This document shows positions 43,828 to 52,787 of a DNA stretch of 64,000 nucleotides, piece after piece. The position numbers and the translations under genes were made by a program. The first letter of the stretch is position 1, and each line of letters begins with the position of its first letter. Source of the DNA: Pseudoalteromonas sp. G4 (GTDB lineage Bacteria > Pseudomonadota > Gammaproteobacteria > Enterobacterales > Alteromonadaceae); the NCBI RefSeq assembly GCF_028875915.1, contig NZ_JAPEHW010000003.1, positions 1-64,000 on the forward strand. Reading direction: 5' to 3'. The notes under the pieces are model-generated. The model had not been told where the DNA came from. It saw only the letters and a list, made by a program, of their open reading frames with translations, and did not search any database.

Positions 43828-44418
43828 TTATTGGTGTTTACCTACCTCCCAGCCATTATGTGTTAGGTGTTCTTTGCCTGCGGCAACAGCGCCATCTTCC
43901 ATGGTTGTACCCATGCTATCATTCCAACGGTTTAAATAACCAAACAGCGAAATTACACCTAAAATTTCAACAACTTCACCATCATTCCAGTGTTCTTTTA
44001 AATTAGCCGAAATCTCGTCATTAACTGCATTAGGCACGCTGGATGCTGCCAGTGCAAATTCAAAGGCTGCTTTTTCTGCATCACTGTATAAATCAGATGT
44101 TCTAAATTGCCAAATATGCTTTAAACGCTCATCGCTGCCACCATAACGCTCGGCCGCTAAAATGGTATGGGCTTCACAATAACGACAGCCCGTATTTGCA
44201 CTGGTGATATAGCCAATTAATCGCTTTTGCTCTGCTGTAACGCGCCCTTCGTTTGCCATTACAGCTTTATTTAAATTAATAAATGCACGGGCAATTTCTG
44301 GTCGAATTTGCATGGTTAATACGCTATTTGGGCAAAAGCCTAAAGTTTCGTTAAAGAACTTTGCAAGTTCTGCCACTTCGCTGTCGTGATCCGGTGATAA
44401 AGGGGTTACTAACGCCAT
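43828..44418 (-). CDS. Carboxymuconolactone decarboxylase-family (AhpD-like) protein
   Basis: A 196-residue all-helical protein of the CMD/AhpD group, with the CxxC redox motif GCRYCEAH (about residue 83) and the following His used as proton relay. AhpD-like proteins act as peroxidases with a thioredoxin-like partner or as lactone decarboxylases. I chose ATG 44418 (MALVTPLSPD) because AGGAG precedes it; the longer open frame runs into a perfect palindrome. That palindrome lies immediately upstream and may regulate it. Confidence 0.8.
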   Translation of the reverse strand: MALVTPLSPDHDSEVAELAKFFNETLGFCPNSVLTMQIRPEIARAFINLNKAVMANEGRVTAEQKRLIGYITSANTGCRYCEAHTILAAERYGGSDERLKHIWQFRTSDLYSDAEKAAFEFALAASSVPNAVNDEISANLKEHWNDGEVVEILGVISLFGYLNRWNDSMGTTMEDGAVAAGKEHLTHNGWEVGKHQ

Positions 44419-44431
44419 GCTTGTCTCCTGT

Positions 44432-44471
44432 TGGTTATATTTATGTTGCATATGCAACATAAATATAACCA
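44432..44471. promoter_or_regulatory. Perfect 40-bp palindrome upstream of the CMD gene
   Basis: Left arm TGGTTATATTTATGTTGCAT is the exact complement of the right arm, centred at 44451/44452, without a loop. It ends a few bases before the ribosome binding site of the CMD gene. It could form a long RNA hairpin in the leader or bind a dimeric repressor; a cruciform-type site is also possible. Confidence 0.8.
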
Positions 44472-44590
44472 GACCAGTTTCCTCTGTCTAGCCAAAATAT
44501 TTTATTTAGACACACTCAAAAACAACATTACTGATTCATCAATGCTGAGAAATTGCTTGGATGTAATTATAAAAAATATTTTTTGGGGGT

Positions 44591-45346
44591 TTATAGGGAG
44601 TCTAGTAAGTCTGAATTGTTGCCAGTATTCTTTATATAAATTTGTTCAATGGTGCCATTGTCAATTAGTAGCTTAAGCGCATCATTAACTTTTTGTTTTA
44701 ACTCTTTTAAGTGAGGTTGAAAACGGATAGAAACGGGGGTTCTTTCAACCGTATAAACCAAGCTCAAGTTACCGTAATGTTTATTGATATAATATTGCGC
44801 TGTTGTTTCACCCATTAGGGCATAATCAATTCTTCCCTTAGCTAATAACTTGAGTAAATCGGGTTCAGATCGGCCTTCCAACTTTTCAATCTTAAAAGGG
44901 CCAAAATGTTGCTCAAAATCATTGTACTTATATCCCCTAACAATCCCAATTAACTTGCCATAGAGACTTTGAGGGTTTTGAATCTTACTCTGCTTATTTG
45001 AAACAATAACTTCTTGAGAGTAAGCATATGATATTGAGTAAATTCCAGATACTGCGCGATCAACTCGCCAAATTGGATTAATGCCTGGCTCAATATCAAT
45101 TTTGCCATTATCAAATAGTAATTGACCCCGCATCACAGAATATGATTCAAACTCAAATTCAATTCCCGTTAACTTACTAATTTCCTTAAACAAGTCAGGG
45201 AAAATTCCTTTTAGTTTGCCATTTTTTGTATAACTGTAAGGAGGGTTGGCATTATGATAAATCAGCACAGAATAGCACCAGCTTTTTACGCTAAAGCACA
45301 TAGCAAAAAATACTAATATCAACCTAAACGATATTATTTTTTTCAA
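44591..45346 (-). CDS. Extracellular solute-binding protein family 3
   Basis: A 251-residue protein with a signal peptide (about 22 residues). It matches the family 3 periplasmic binding-protein fold: NPPYSYTKNGKLKGIFPDLFKEI (substrate region), DIEPGINPIWRVDRA, a hinge with KLIGIVRGYKY and a C-terminal lobe LAKGRIDYALMGETTA. Such proteins bind amino acids or small organic ligands. No ABC permease or ATPase is nearby, so it may be an orphan receptor or function with a distant system. Confidence 0.75.
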   Translation of the reverse strand: MKKIISFRLILVFFAMCFSVKSWCYSVLIYHNANPPYSYTKNGKLKGIFPDLFKEISKLTGIEFEFESYSVMRGQLLFDNGKIDIEPGINPIWRVDRAVSGIYSISYAYSQEVIVSNKQSKIQNPQSLYGKLIGIVRGYKYNDFEQHFGPFKIEKLEGRSEPDLLKLLAKGRIDYALMGETTAQYYINKHYGNLSLVYTVERTPVSIRFQPHLKELKQKVNDALKLLIDNGTIEQIYIKNTGNNSDLLDSL

Positions 45347-45652
45347 AATAATACTCCTCAGCCAAGTTACTGCGCTCTAAGGCCAACCTCTAAACAAATT
45401 ACCAGCCTAAGTGTTTAAGTATTGCACATCCTTCCAAATTTGTTTTACGACCATTTATAGCTCCAAACATATATGGCAAAACTAACAGATGTAAATAAAT
45501 TGTTACACAACATCTTTAGGCACTCTCTTGCCTGTATAAAAATAAAGCAAAAATACAAACTGGAATGACCAGTTTATTAATTAAGCTAAAAATTGATTCT
45601 GAGATGTATCTGAGATTTATTTGTATGCAACAATAACAACAAAGGAAATACC
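45347..45652. other. Intergenic region between the binding-protein gene and the protease gene
   Basis: About 306 AT-rich bases between divergent genes. I see no ORF with a ribosome site and no convincing palindrome or riboswitch. A short direct repeat CTGAGAT occurs near 45599-45616. The promoters of both genes should lie here. Confidence 0.5.
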
Positions 45653-47287
45653 ATGAAGATTAAACTTCTTTCGCTGTCCTTATTCTCAACTTTGCTTGCG
45701 TCAAGTTACAATGCAAACGCATTTATTGAAGTAAAACCAAACATTGTTGGTGGATCAGAATCAACACCTTACTCTCGCCCTTATCAAGTTGCACTACTAA
45801 TGAATGGGCGCCAAGGTTGTGGTGGTACATTAATTAGTAAAGATTGGGTGTTAACTGCAGCACACTGTCTTGATAACGCTTCAACAGCATCGTTAACAGT
45901 ACGTGTTGGCGCACACAGCATAAGCCGTAACGATGGCCAAACCATCGCTGTATCTCAGATAATAAATCATGAATATTGGCGCGGCGCTAATGGCATTCGC
46001 AGTGGTTATGATATTGGCCTACTGCGCCTTGCATCACCTGCTAGCAGCAAATATACACCTGCCAAACTGCCAACACAGCAAATTGAACAAACTTATGCCG
46101 ATGTTGGCGACCGCGTAACGGTTTCTGGTTGGGGACTTACTTACAATCAAGGCTCACCAAGCGATGTACTTCGCGAGGTGCAATTGCCTGTTATTTCTAA
46201 TAGCAGTTGCTCTAGCCAGCTCAACTACAACATACCAAATTCGGTAATTTGTGGCGGTGGTACAGGGGGCGTTTCAGCGTGTAATGGCGACAGTGGTGGC
46301 CCATATGCGGTAAAAGTGGGTAATGATTTTTACAGCATTGGTACGGTAAGTTGGGGCATTGCATGTAGTGGCGCTACGGCATTTACCCGCACGACCAGTT
46401 ACCTTGATTGGATCAAACAAAAAACAGGCATAGGTGATGACACAACCGACAACGCACCAACTGCTAATTTTAGCTTCACAATTAATGGCTTAACTGCACA
46501 GTTTAGCGACTCATCAAGTGATGATAATGGCATAAACAGCTATCAATGGGACTTTGGTGATGGCAGCTCAAGCCAGCAGCAAAACCCAAGCCACCAATAT
46601 CAGCAAGCGGGTACCTACACCGTAAAATTAACCGTGGTTGATACAGCAAACCAAAGCAATAGCTTAACCAAGTCGGTTACTGTGTCTGAGGGCAATCAAT
46701 CTGGCTGTGATGGTTTAACTTCATGGTCATCAACGCAATCGTATGCACTGGGTGACAAAGTAAGCTTTAATGGCCGTAAATACGAAGCAACTTGGTGGTC
46801 TACAGGCGCACAACCCGATGTTTACAGCAATGTATGGCGTGACTCAGGTACCTGTGGCACAACAGGTGGCGACCAAGCACCTAATGCTGATTTTAGTTTT
46901 AGCGTAAGTGGCTCTACTGTGCAATTTAGCAACCTTTCGTCAGATGACAACGGCATTACAAGTGTCGATTGGCGCTTTGGTGATGGCAATACATCACAAG
47001 CGACAAACCCTTCTCACAGCTACGCTGTAGCGGGTACTTATACAGTGACGTTGACAGTGGTTGATAGCAGCGGTCAAACCGACAGCATTGCAAAAACGCT
47101 TACAATTACAGACGGCAACCAAAACAACTGCCAAGCACCAACATGGGACGCGTTACAAGTGTATTTTGCCGGTGATCAGGTATCGCTTAACAACAAGGTA
47201 TACCAAGCAAACTGGTGGACTCAAGGCGAGAACCCAGAACAAACAGGTCAATGGGGCGCATGGTCATTAGTTGGTCAGTGCCAATAA
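45653..47287 (+). CDS. Secreted trypsin-like serine protease with PKD and chitin-binding-type modules
   Basis: A 544-residue modular exoenzyme. Signal peptide to about residue 23, short propeptide, then IVGGSE (mature start about 32) and a trypsin domain (to about 257) with His in TAAHC (about 71), Asp in YDIGLL and Ser214 in NGDSGGP. Two repeats of PKD (about 266-347 and 405-490) and two CBM5/12-like modules follow (W-S-x-x-x-Y-x-x-G-D-x-V-S-x-N-x-x-x-Y-x-A-x-W-W; about 352-400 and 492-544). It resembles marine secreted proteases that attack chitin- or collagen-associated protein. A strong terminator follows. Confidence 0.95.
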   Translation: MKIKLLSLSLFSTLLASSYNANAFIEVKPNIVGGSESTPYSRPYQVALLMNGRQGCGGTLISKDWVLTAAHCLDNASTASLTVRVGAHSISRNDGQTIAVSQIINHEYWRGANGIRSGYDIGLLRLASPASSKYTPAKLPTQQIEQTYADVGDRVTVSGWGLTYNQGSPSDVLREVQLPVISNSSCSSQLNYNIPNSVICGGGTGGVSACNGDSGGPYAVKVGNDFYSIGTVSWGIACSGATAFTRTTSYLDWIKQKTGIGDDTTDNAPTANFSFTINGLTAQFSDSSSDDNGINSYQWDFGDGSSSQQQNPSHQYQQAGTYTVKLTVVDTANQSNSLTKSVTVSEGNQSGCDGLTSWSSTQSYALGDKVSFNGRKYEATWWSTGAQPDVYSNVWRDSGTCGTTGGDQAPNADFSFSVSGSTVQFSNLSSDDNGITSVDWRFGDGNTSQATNPSHSYAVAGTYTVTLTVVDSSGQTDSIAKTLTITDGNQNNCQAPTWDALQVYFAGDQVSLNNKVYQANWWTQGENPEQTGQWGAWSLVGQCQ

Positions 47288-47291
47288 ACTA

Positions 47292-47316
47292 AAAGGCGCC
47301 AATTGGCGCCTTTTTT
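47292..47316 (+). terminator. Terminator after the modular protease
   Basis: A nine-base stem (AAGGCGCCA / TGGCGCCTT) followed by six T, directly after the protease stop codon; it also faces the convergent gene. Confidence 0.85.
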
Positions 47317-47333
47317 CATTTTTAAACCTGCGG

Positions 47334-48539
47334 TTATAACTGGTGTTCAAAGTACACACGGTAGGTTGACGACCAAATTGGGTGCTCCACTTCCAGTAAA
47401 TAACAGCAAAAGTCATTGGCATCTAACTCAGCGAAATTAAACAAATAATCTGTCATAGCTTGCATATCACCTTGCAGTGGCGTGCCATTTGGCACAATTT
47501 TTAACTCAGGGAATTCCGGCAGTTTTTCGGTCCACATATCATCGGCGCGTAATTTACCTTCTTCTACCTTTTGATTGCCTGCATAACAGCCCACATTTAC
47601 TAAGCTTTGCATCGCCAATTTCTTTTCTAAAAACACCAGCATAAACAGCTTTTTCGTTGGTGTTTTAATAGAGATACTGGTTGAACTACAATTGCTCGAT
47701 GAGTTAAGCGGGTTCGATAGTTCATCTGGGTTACTAAATAAAAAAGTGGCATCAAACTGCGTGCTTTTGGGCAAGTTATTAAACACAATACCCGAATTAC
47801 TCGCAGAGTAGCTCGAATACGCGTCAATTAACCCAAGCGTTGAAAACTCCTCAACCACACCCACCTGAAATGCCCCTTTTTGAACCCGAGAATCACCACA
47901 AATTGGCTCTGGAGATGTAAAGTTTTCAGGTTGCGGATGCGAATAAAATTGAATAAACGGCTGCGCTTCAATGGCGCGAGAAATCCCTTTTTTAGAAATA
48001 AGGGCAACTTCATGTAAATATTGGGTGTTAAGCTCGTTCTCACGCAAAATATAGCAGGCAAATAAACTATTAATTGAGGCACCTAACAACTGCTTTGACG
48101 CCAAGTAATGTTGCTCGCGTTTTTCATTAGATGTAAGCGCGCCATGGTTAGCTTTGCTTTTAACAACACTGCTACCCAATAAACGCTTTAGCTCAGCGTG
48201 GCTGCGCGCGTATTTTTTAAGTACTTTAGCAAACACTTCAACAGCTTTTTGCGCCTCTAACAGCACGCTATTTTCAATATTTTGCTGCGCTGCTTTTTGT
48301 AAAAACTCTTCTAAGCCTGCTATGCCTGGGAACAAACACAAAGCGTCTTTGCCATCTTTACTTTTATTAATGCCTTCTAAAATGCGCTGACAGTTTGAGC
48401 GGTTAAAATCAAGCCAACGCGACATGCCATTAATAGAGCCTGCCGATTGCGGAAAATGCTGCACCACCTGCCTAAGTACGCTTTTTAAATTATCGCCTGT
48501 TCGATTTAATAAAATCAGATCTTCTTTTTCTAATGTCAT
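47334..48539 (-). CDS. Hypothetical protein, 401 aa
   Basis: A soluble 401-residue protein without signal peptide. The N-terminal third is helical (LEEFLQKAAQQNIENSVLLEAQKAVEVFAKVLKKYARS); the part around residues 27-60 (GSINGMSRWLDFNRSNCQRILEGI) could form a helix-turn-helix of the lambda-repressor kind, and the C-terminal two-thirds look beta-rich with several Cys. It might be a ligand-binding transcription factor. I do not recognise the family. It diverges from a MarR-type regulator 196 bases away. Confidence 0.55.
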   Translation of the reverse strand: MTLEKEDLILLNRTGDNLKSVLRQVVQHFPQSAGSINGMSRWLDFNRSNCQRILEGINKSKDGKDALCLFPGIAGLEEFLQKAAQQNIENSVLLEAQKAVEVFAKVLKKYARSHAELKRLLGSSVVKSKANHGALTSNEKREQHYLASKQLLGASINSLFACYILRENELNTQYLHEVALISKKGISRAIEAQPFIQFYSHPQPENFTSPEPICGDSRVQKGAFQVGVVEEFSTLGLIDAYSSYSASNSGIVFNNLPKSTQFDATFLFSNPDELSNPLNSSSNCSSTSISIKTPTKKLFMLVFLEKKLAMQSLVNVGCYAGNQKVEEGKLRADDMWTEKLPEFPELKIVPNGTPLQGDMQAMTDYLFNFAELDANDFCCYLLEVEHPIWSSTYRVYFEHQL

Positions 48540-48735
48540 TATTATTAATAAAAAAGTAATTACCCCAATAATCTATCACGAGCTTTGTGACCATTCACCC
48601 TTAATCATTAAAACCGTAGCGATTAAAAATAAAGCAAGCAGCAGCCACTTTGTCGCAAATTGCAAAACATTTAGCTATGCTGCTGCAAAGAAGTCTAAAC
48701 AAAAGTGCCAATGCACTTTTATTTTGGGAAAAAGC

Positions 48736-49317
48736 ATGACAAGCAATTCGCGTAAAACGGCATTTAATTTAAACAGCAAGGTATCTGGCTGTCTCGATCT
48801 ATACAACCAAGTGCCCTATCGAATTGCCACCGCAAGTAACTTGCTCGCGCTCGATAGAGACGCCAACGTAAAACACATCACCCACCTAGATACACGCGCC
48901 ATTCGCGTACTATTAAATATTGGCTCGTATGGCCCAATAAATGCGGCTGATATTGCTTACCAAACACGGCTTGACCCTTACTCAGTTACGCGCGCAATCA
49001 ATGGGCTGTTAAAAGAAGGGCTTATTCAAGCCGCCAACGACCATTCCACCAGCCGCAGTAAATTTGTTGAATTAAGCAAAGCTGGCATACCTATTTACCA
49101 AAATATTGCTAACTACATGGCCAAACGCTGTGAAGATGTGCTCGATGGCATTAGTGATGAAGAACAAACATTACTGATGACAGTACTTGAGAAAATTGAA
49201 CTCAATACCGAGCGCATGCTGGCACAAAATGCGCAAACACTCAAAGACAATGGCGGCACACCCACACGCGACCAAAGTGAACAAATCCGTTGGTTTAAAC
49301 GCACACAAAAGACTTAA
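48736..49317 (+). CDS. MarR-family transcriptional regulator
   Basis: A 193-residue MarR protein. The winged helix is clear: INAADIAYQTRLDPYSVTRAINGLLKEGLIQAANDHSTSRSKFVELSKAG, with the DNA-reading helix DPYSVTRAIN and the wing HSTSRSK. The helices before and after form the dimer interface. The ATG at 48736 is the usual start; the upstream open frame overlapping the divergent gene is spurious. Neighbouring target genes are not obvious; the divergent 401-aa gene is a candidate. Confidence 0.85.
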   Translation: MTSNSRKTAFNLNSKVSGCLDLYNQVPYRIATASNLLALDRDANVKHITHLDTRAIRVLLNIGSYGPINAADIAYQTRLDPYSVTRAINGLLKEGLIQAANDHSTSRSKFVELSKAGIPIYQNIANYMAKRCEDVLDGISDEEQTLLMTVLEKIELNTERMLAQNAQTLKDNGGTPTRDQSEQIRWFKRTQKT

Positions 49318-49471
49318 TCAGAGCACTAATCAAAGAGAACTATTAAAAACTTTGATTCAATATAAACACGCTGCATAAAGTAAGCATTGAGTCTTCCCAA
49401 CATTTAAAGAAAACTAGCACCTTATGCCATTCCAATGTTCGAGCGATTAAGCTAGGCCAATCATATAATTG

Positions 49472-49604
49472 CCAAGCCTTACGTTGTAAGCCTAAAGCTA
49501 TACTGATAATCTACTGAAATAATTAAATAAAAAATGATTAGTCTGCAAATTTTAAGGTCTAGATAACACGCTTAAATCGTTATGCACACTAATAGACTGT
49601 TATG
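49472..49604 (+). repeat. 133-bp intergenic repeat, copy A
   Basis: Copy A of a diverged repeat that recurs at 51745-51879. Shared blocks include CCAAG, TTAC-TTGT-AG, ACTGATAATCTA, TGAAA-AATTA-ATAAA, GATAAC, CTTAAATCG, ATGC and ACTAAT followed by CTGTTA. It ends about 17 bases before the VOC gene. Together with its final GTTATG it resembles an integron attC-like region. Confidence 0.75.
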
Positions 49605-49605
49605 T
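49562..49605 (+). other. attC-like recombination site A (candidate)
   Basis: Begins GATAACACGCTTAAATC and ends CTGTTATGT. ATAACA and TGTTAT pair; the inside has a short imperfect stem. The left arm resembles the R''-L'' side of integron attC sites. The gene starts 22 bases after the G of GTTATG, as in gene cassettes. Confidence 0.4.
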
Positions 49606-49620
49606 TTTAAGGAGAAAGAG

Positions 49621-50046
49621 ATGAACCCTGCAATTAAAGGATTAGGCGAAACAGTACTTAGAGTGCGCGATCTGGACAGTATGAAAGCGTTCTACGCCAA
49701 CATTATCGGACTTGAACTGATTAAAGAATTTCCCAAAGTCGCATTTTTTAAAATTGCAGAGGGCTTTGGTGGCCATACACAAGTAATTGGCTTATTTGCT
49801 GAAGAGTTACCGAGAGCATTTGTCAATGACAATACCTCAACCATTGAACCAGCTTGTTCAAGCCTGCATCATTTTGCGTTAGAAATTTCATCAGAAGATT
49901 ATTCAGCCGAGAAAACAAGGCTAGAAAATGCCGGTTGCGAAGTAATAACCGCCGAACATCAATGGTGTCAGTGGCGCTCAATTTACGTAAAAGACCCTGA
50001 GAATAATGTTGTAGAGTTAGTGTGTTACGATAAATCCGTGGTGTAA
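49621..50046 (+). CDS. VOC-superfamily (glyoxalase/dioxygenase-like) protein
   Basis: A 141-residue single-domain VOC protein. It has paired beta-alpha-beta-beta-beta units with the typical VLRVRDLDSMKAFYANIIGLELIKEF start and the terminal KDPENNVVELV with a metal-ligand Glu. His in HHFALEIS and the late Glu are candidate metal ligands. AAGGAG lies just before ATG 49621, after the attC-like site. It could be a glyoxalase, dioxygenase or resistance-type binding protein; substrate unknown. Confidence 0.8.
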   Translation: MNPAIKGLGETVLRVRDLDSMKAFYANIIGLELIKEFPKVAFFKIAEGFGGHTQVIGLFAEELPRAFVNDNTSTIEPACSSLHHFALEISSEDYSAEKTRLENAGCEVITAEHQWCQWRSIYVKDPENNVVELVCYDKSVV

Positions 50047-50113
50047 AAAAACATAATAAGGGCTGTTAGCTTTACTACTACCGCGCTGCAAATTCAACAT
50101 AGGGATATACGTT

Positions 50114-51550
50114 TTGACATTGAATACCTTTATTTCGCTCGTACTAATTTTTGCCACAACTGCGGTTAATGCCATTGTCATCAGGCACGATGTAGACGAT
50201 AAAAAGTACCTAGCGCTTGGCGAGCAGTATTCACCGTCTGTTGCTTATGTTGCTGGTTGCGCCGCTACCGTAATCGACAAAAGCTGGCTGTTAACCGCAG
50301 CGCATTGCGTAGCAGGTAAAGAAAGTGACACTTTTACTGCGCGGCATATCACCAGCCAATACCGCGTCGCAAAAATTGTTACCCACCCCAAATTTAAACG
50401 CGCCAATGACGAATTTTACGATGCCGCGCTGGTTCAATTAAAAGATCCCCTAAAAAACGCAAAACCAGCGACGCTAAATCAGCAACAAAATGAAGTTGGG
50501 CAACAGGTTATTTTTGTTGGCAGAGGCACCTTTGGCAACGGGCAAGATGGCCTGATTCGAGATGATGCTAAGCAGCGAGGCGCTACAAATATCGTAGCAA
50601 GTGCTAATGAGCATGTAATTGGCTTTACTTTTAATAAACCCGAAACCGCTACCCAGTTTGAAGGGATCAGCTCGCGCGGTGACAGTGGCGGCCCTGCATT
50701 TGTTATTGTTGATAACATACCAATTTTGATTGGCATAAGCTCGTATCAGGTTGGCAATGGCATCACTGAGGGGCACTATGGCGTTGGCGAATATTACACC
50801 CGAGTGTCGTCTATTTACCCTTGGCTACAAGGCGTTATCGAAAGTACAGCACCCGCTTTAGTACCAAATCACCCGCTGATAGATGCGGTGGTAAATAATG
50901 ATTTAAGCGCACTTAATAACACAATTACTGACTCCACACTCAATCAACACGCCATAATCACCGAGGCTTTTTATCAATCGGTAATACTAAACCATGTTCA
51001 AATGGCAAAAGCCTTGATTGACCATGGTGCTAAGTTTGAAAATATCATCATCAATAAAGATTCATTGTTTGCATTTGCGTTATCAAACAACAAGCACGAC
51101 TATTTTCGCATGCTACAAAATGCCACAAGCAACAAAACTCAGCTGCATAATTCAAACAGTACCGTTCTGCCATTGTTTATAACAAGCTTTCGTAAAGACC
51201 CTTATTTATTGGCAGGAGCGAAGCTACTAATACAACAAGGCGCAAACCTAAATGCCCAAACTAAAGCTGGTGATACCGCATTAATACTTGCAGGCTGGAG
51301 CACCAACAATTTTGAATTAGTAAAATTACTGGTATCAAACGGTGCCGATTTAAACATCGCAAATAATAACGGCGACACACCCACCATTGATGCGGCGTAC
51401 TTAGGCAAAATTGATAATTTGCGTTTTTTACTTAAAAACGGTGCCGATACATCACGCAAAAATAAGCGCGGCAAAACCGCGTTAGACGTTGCTAAAAGTA
51501 AAAATAATAAATTGGCGATTGCATTATTAAGTGCTGAGTTGCCAAAGTAG
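50114..51550 (+). CDS. Secreted trypsin-like protease fused to ankyrin repeats
   Basis: A 478-residue exported protein (signal peptide ending VNA). The trypsin domain (about 25-240) retains His64 in TAAHC, Asp in YDAALVQL (about 104) and Ser in RGDSGGP (about 192). From about 255 to 478 there are ankyrin-type repeats, the best at AGDTALILAGWSTNNFELVKLLVSNGADLNIANNNGDTPTIDAAYLGKIDNLRFLLKNGADTSR-like segments. The start is TTG at 50114 with AGGGA eight bases upstream. An exported protease with a protein-binding tail could be aimed at other cells or at its own substrates. Confidence 0.85.
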   Translation: MTLNTFISLVLIFATTAVNAIVIRHDVDDKKYLALGEQYSPSVAYVAGCAATVIDKSWLLTAAHCVAGKESDTFTARHITSQYRVAKIVTHPKFKRANDEFYDAALVQLKDPLKNAKPATLNQQQNEVGQQVIFVGRGTFGNGQDGLIRDDAKQRGATNIVASANEHVIGFTFNKPETATQFEGISSRGDSGGPAFVIVDNIPILIGISSYQVGNGITEGHYGVGEYYTRVSSIYPWLQGVIESTAPALVPNHPLIDAVVNNDLSALNNTITDSTLNQHAIITEAFYQSVILNHVQMAKALIDHGAKFENIIINKDSLFAFALSNNKHDYFRMLQNATSNKTQLHNSNSTVLPLFITSFRKDPYLLAGAKLLIQQGANLNAQTKAGDTALILAGWSTNNFELVKLLVSNGADLNIANNNGDTPTIDAAYLGKIDNLRFLLKNGADTSRKNKRGKTALDVAKSKNNKLAIALLSAELPK

Positions 51551-51744
51551 TAAAACGCATTTTATATAAACAAGCTCGATACATTTAGCATTTTGATAAA
51601 CAAGGCAAATTGTGTAACACCACATTTAGCGCGTTCATCTAACTGGCGTTTGTAATACCTTGTTATAGTCAAATAAATTTATCAATATAAAATTACACAA
51701 CTAGCCTTAAAAGGCATAATTAAGTGGTGACACACTAAAACTTA

Positions 51745-51879
51745 CCAAGTTTTACATTGTTAGTGAGAAGCCACACTGATAATCTATTGAAAAAATTAGA
51801 TAAAGTAACTTATTAGCCCGTAGGTTTTTGGTTATCGATAACTTCCTTAAATCGAAATGCGTACTAATGAGCTGTTAGC
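51745..51879 (+). repeat. 135-bp intergenic repeat, copy B
   Basis: Second copy of the repeat at 49472-49604, with diverged but clearly matching blocks. It ends in GCTGTTAGC, about 30 bases before the TIR gene start. The region 51551-51908 has no other gene. Confidence 0.75.
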
Positions 51880-51880
51880 A
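51837..51880 (+). other. attC-like recombination site B (candidate)
   Basis: Begins GATAACTTCCTTAAATCG and ends GCTGTTAGC. The TIR gene begins 35 bases after the G of GTTAGC, as expected for a cassette start. Complement of GTTAGC (GCTAAC) occurs at the end of the TIR cassette, see 52716. Confidence 0.45.
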
Positions 51881-51908
51881 ATCAGGTGAAATCTACTGAG
51901 AGGGAATT

Positions 51909-52727
51909 GTGAAAATATTTGTAAGTTGGTCGGGACAAAGAAGTAAAGCTGTAGCAGAGCTAATTAGCGATTGGTTGAAGTGCGTAATTCAAGCTTCTCA
52001 GCCTTGGATTTCGACAAGGGATATTGATCGTGGAGCCATCTGGTTTTCAGAAATCAGTGATAAGTTAAAAGATGTTTCTGTTGGGGTTGTCTGCTTAACA
52101 CAAGAAAATAAAGAAAAGCCTTGGATTCTATTTGAGACAGGAGCCTTGGCAAAGGGATTAACAACCAATAGAGTTTGCACCTTCCTCATAGACCTTAGCC
52201 CTGAAGATCTTCAAGATCCTCTCGCCCAGTTTAACCATACTTTACCTGATAAAGCCAGCGTTTGGGAGCTGACAAGAACCATTAATGATTGCCTCGATAA
52301 TAAATCTCTTGATGAGAGGATCTTAAAACAAGTCTTTGATACTTACTGGCCCCAATTTGATCGAGATTTCAAAAATGCTCTAAGTGACAACCCGCCGATT
52401 GAAGTGGTTCCACCAAGAACAGAGCAGGATATTCTTTCTGAAATCTTAGCTAATACCAGAAGCCTTTCTCATAGAATCCGAGATCTTGAATCGGAAGTTC
52501 ATATTAAGTCTAATAATCGCTTTATTAACCCAATAAACTCGATAGAGTATGACAAGAATGTTAAAAAGAAAATCATGTCTATGATTGATTCAGGTAAGTT
52601 TAGTGAAGATGAAATCATTTCATCGCTCATCGATTATGACATGCCGGAATCTTATGCCAGAGATCTCATAAAGAAATTGATGCTTAATCTAAATCTCAAC
52701 AACCGAGCAAAAATTGCTAACAAATAA
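51909..52727 (+). CDS. TIR-domain protein (probable NADase, anti-phage type)
   Basis: A 272-residue protein with a bacterial TIR domain at the N-terminus (residues 1-140): KIFVSWSGQRSKAVAELISDWL, ISTRDIDRGAIWFSEISDKL and PWILFETGALAKG, where Glu76 is the expected catalytic Glu of NAD-cleaving TIR enzymes. A helical linker and a C-terminal helical domain (about 225-272) follow. GTG start with GAGGGA upstream. It sits alone between attC-like sites, followed by a membrane-protein gene. Bacterial TIR proteins often act as abortive-infection effectors by depleting NAD; here that is inference. Confidence 0.85.
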   Translation: MKIFVSWSGQRSKAVAELISDWLKCVIQASQPWISTRDIDRGAIWFSEISDKLKDVSVGVVCLTQENKEKPWILFETGALAKGLTTNRVCTFLIDLSPEDLQDPLAQFNHTLPDKASVWELTRTINDCLDNKSLDERILKQVFDTYWPQFDRDFKNALSDNPPIEVVPPRTEQDILSEILANTRSLSHRIRDLESEVHIKSNNRFINPINSIEYDKNVKKKIMSMIDSGKFSEDEIISSLIDYDMPESYARDLIKKLMLNLNLNNRAKIANK

Positions 52728-52771
52728 ATTCAGCCAGCGCAAAAATCGCTCGCCTGATTTAAGCGTTAGAG
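52716..52771 (+). other. Probable attC site ending the TIR cassette
   Basis: GCTAAC begins the site and GTTAGAG ends it. Between them CAGCCAGCG and CGCTCGCCTG form an imperfect stem around CAAAAAT, with extrahelical bases, like the folded attC bottom strand; TGATTTAAGCGTTAGA fits the published L'-R' style. Its R'' (GCTAAC) is the exact complement of GTTAGC at the start of the TIR cassette (51874-51879), as needed for the excised circular form. Confidence 0.6.
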
Positions 52772-52787
52772 CTATTAAGGGAAAACC

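Noticed and set aside
44431..44676. Plus-strand frame across the 40-bp palindrome
   Set aside because: Its start lies inside the palindrome and the product resembles no protein; it overlaps the binding-protein gene on the other strand.
44591..45346. Full amino-acid ABC importer
   Set aside because: No permease or ATPase gene lies next to the binding protein.
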